Source: Catellatospora bangladeshensis
Lineage (GTDB): Bacteria > Actinomycetota > Actinomycetes > Mycobacteriales > Micromonosporaceae
Direction: 5' to 3'
Assembly (NCBI RefSeq): GCF_016862575.1
Contig: NZ_BONF01000016.1
Span: forward strand, 220,406-284,405
DNA length: 64,000 bases
Part shown: in pieces, positions 59,775 to 64,000 of the stretch
How the letters are laid out: every line of letters starts with the position of its first letter
Numbering within the stretch: position 1 is the first letter of the stretch
Made by a program: the position numbers and the translations under genes
Notes under the pieces: model-generated
Seen by the model: only the letters and a program-made list of their open reading frames with translations
Databases searched by the model: none
What the model was told of the DNA's origin: nothing

Positions 59775-60794
59775 TTACCGGGGGGCGGTGTCGTCGGGCG
59801 GGAGGTGGCGTGCGGCGGCCATCGCCGCGTAGGCCGGTGCCAGCAGTGTCGCGAGGTCAGTGCCGCGAACGGCGATCCCGGTCGGGCCGAGGCGGCGGAG
59901 CACGTGGTCGGCGGGCAGGTCCGGGACGGGCGGCAGCGGCGGCAGCTCCCCGGCGTCCCAGAACCCTTCCAGCGCCGCGCCGGTGCCGTCGTCAGCGGAG
60001 GGCAGCTCCGGCGGCAGCGTGCCGATCCGCTGTGCGCGGTGCTCACGCAGCCCGTCCAGCAGCACCTCGCGGGCCAGGCCGCGCCAGCGCAGGATGTCGA
60101 ACGGGTCCGCGTCGAACCGCTCCGCCAGCAGGAAGCAGACCGCCGCGGCGTGCTTGCACGGGTTGCCCCAGTCCGGGCAGGAGCAGTCGATCTCCAGCTC
60201 GTGCATGGCAGGGAACAGCGACAGCCGCAGCGGCCGCAGCACATCTTCGATCTCCTCGGGCATCTGCCCCGCCAGCAGGGCGGCGCTGAAAGCGGCCTGC
60301 CCGGCGAGCGCGGCGACGATCCGCTCCTGTTCGGCGGGCCGGTAGATCGGCACGGTGAGGTAGACGGCGTAGGGCTTCGGCCGGGAACCTTGCACAGCGG
60401 CCCGGACCTCAGCCTCATCGATCGTGAGCGACAGGACCTGGCCGGTGCGCGCGTACGACTTGCCGCGGGTGAGCCGGCTCGCGGTCTCGGGCGTCTCGAT
60501 CGCGGCCAGGAAGCGGCGCGACCACCAGGTGGTGGCGATGGCGCCCCGCTGGCTGCGGGCCTTGATGCCGTCGGCGGGCAGCCGCGGCTTGGACACCGGG
60601 AACCAGCCCCACCCGCGCTGCTCCGACCCGCCCTCAGGGTCCTCGGTGTCGTCGGGGTGTCCCGTGGCGTCCGGCCCGTCGGCGAACGGGTCGAAGTCTC
60701 CGGACACGACGTCGCCGTCGGGGTCGAAGCCGCGGACGGCACGCCCGGGATCGGTGCCGGAGCCGTGGGGGCCGGTGCTGGGGCGGCGGGCCAT
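59775..60794 (-). CDS. SWIM zinc-finger protein paired with the SNF2 helicase
   Basis: 339 residues. SWIM motif CSCPDWGNPCKH (CxCxnCxH) at about 205-216. An acidic, Asp-rich start (about 20-60) precedes WWSRRFLAAIE. SWIM proteins bind DNA or protein and are regularly encoded next to large SNF2-type helicases in actinomycetes. It starts 10 nt after the helicase stop, in the same direction. Confidence 0.88.
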   Translation of the reverse strand: MARRPSTGPHGSGTDPGRAVRGFDPDGDVVSGDFDPFADGPDATGHPDDTEDPEGGSEQRGWGWFPVSKPRLPADGIKARSQRGAIATTWWSRRFLAAIETPETASRLTRGKSYARTGQVLSLTIDEAEVRAAVQGSRPKPYAVYLTVPIYRPAEQERIVAALAGQAAFSAALLAGQMPEEIEDVLRPLRLSLFPAMHELEIDCSCPDWGNPCKHAAAVCFLLAERFDADPFDILRWRGLAREVLLDGLREHRAQRIGTLPPELPSADDGTGAALEGFWDAGELPPLPPVPDLPADHVLRRLGPTGIAVRGTDLATLLAPAYAAMAAARHLPPDDTAPR

Positions 60795-60804
60795 CGGTTG
60801 CCTC

Positions 60805-63957
<3,153 letters not shown>

Positions 63958-63968
63958 CCTCTCACGAA

Positions 63969-64000
63969 AGGAAGGGCACCTTCTTAACGCTATGCGTAGA
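63969..64000. repeat. Family A palindrome, copy 4 (cut by window end)
   Basis: Left arm aggaagggcaccttctt and the loop start aacgctatgcgtaga are visible; the second arm lies beyond the edge. Same orientation as copies 1 and 2, just upstream of the helicase start. The minus-strand frame gives STHSVKKVPFL. Confidence 0.85.

Overview
This window reads as chromosome of a high-GC actinomycete, probably of the Micromonosporaceae type. The evidence is strong third-position G/C bias, frequent GTG starts, ATGA or GTGA stop/start overlaps, several leaderless promoters (TAGGCT-like -10 boxes 6-7 nt before the start codon), and actinobacterial families such as DUF1876, DUF3159, DUF5703, an F420-type luciferase-like oxidoreductase and a PucR regulator. 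The genus placement is inference. No rRNA, tRNA, CRISPR array, prophage or transposase gene was seen.

Layout. 1-8.4 kb: a sugar locus with a secreted GH2 glycosidase carrying a CBM42/AbfB-like tail (cut by the window edge), diverging from a complete YtfQRT-YjfF-like ABC importer and a LacI regulator. Palindromic operator candidates lie in the divergent promoter region. 8.5-13.4 kb: a TPR-like protein, an MFS exporter, a serine beta-lactamase translationally coupled to a LysR regulator, and a Tat-exported metallo-hydrolase. 13.5-16.3 kb: a three-gene set comprising a WXG100-like protein with a YxxxD export motif, a large WXG/RTX/HExxH protein resembling a type VII-exported metalloprotease toxin, and a lipoprotein. 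16.3-25.8 kb: redox and PLP enzymes, a GT39/GT2-GtrA glycosylation pair, LexA, and a sigma-like membrane protein. 25.8-28 kb: a ROK sugar kinase diverging from a LacI regulator around a perfect palindrome. 28-44.4 kb: mixed housekeeping genes (GDSL esterase, nucleoside hydrolase, DinB, M20 peptidase, UppP and others) with two decaying genes, a frameshifted MFS exporter and an aminoglycoside phosphotransferase whose catalytic core is deleted.

44.5-59.5 kb: a compact purine-degradation cluster. A PucR regulator diverges from uraD-uraH-uricase, the xanthine dehydrogenase FAD, Fe-S and Mo subunits, an 8-oxoguanine/guanine-type deaminase, malate synthase, a citrate-lyase-beta-like protein, allantoinase, allantoicase, a MobA-like nucleotidyltransferase and XdhC. 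Together these would take xanthine through urate, HIU, OHCU and allantoin to ureidoglycolate, with malate synthase taking up glyoxylate. 59.7-64 kb: a SWIM zinc-finger protein paired with a 1050-residue SNF2 helicase.

The most unusual signal is a set of short interspersed palindromes. Family A (four copies, one cut by the window end) has 14-17 bp arms around an asymmetric loop. One copy sits in frame inside the xanthine dehydrogenase Mo subunit, and every copy keeps one open frame ending KKVPFL. A different palindrome sits in frame inside the pucR gene. Families B and C recur between genes. The pattern resembles the protein-coding palindromic elements known from Rickettsia.
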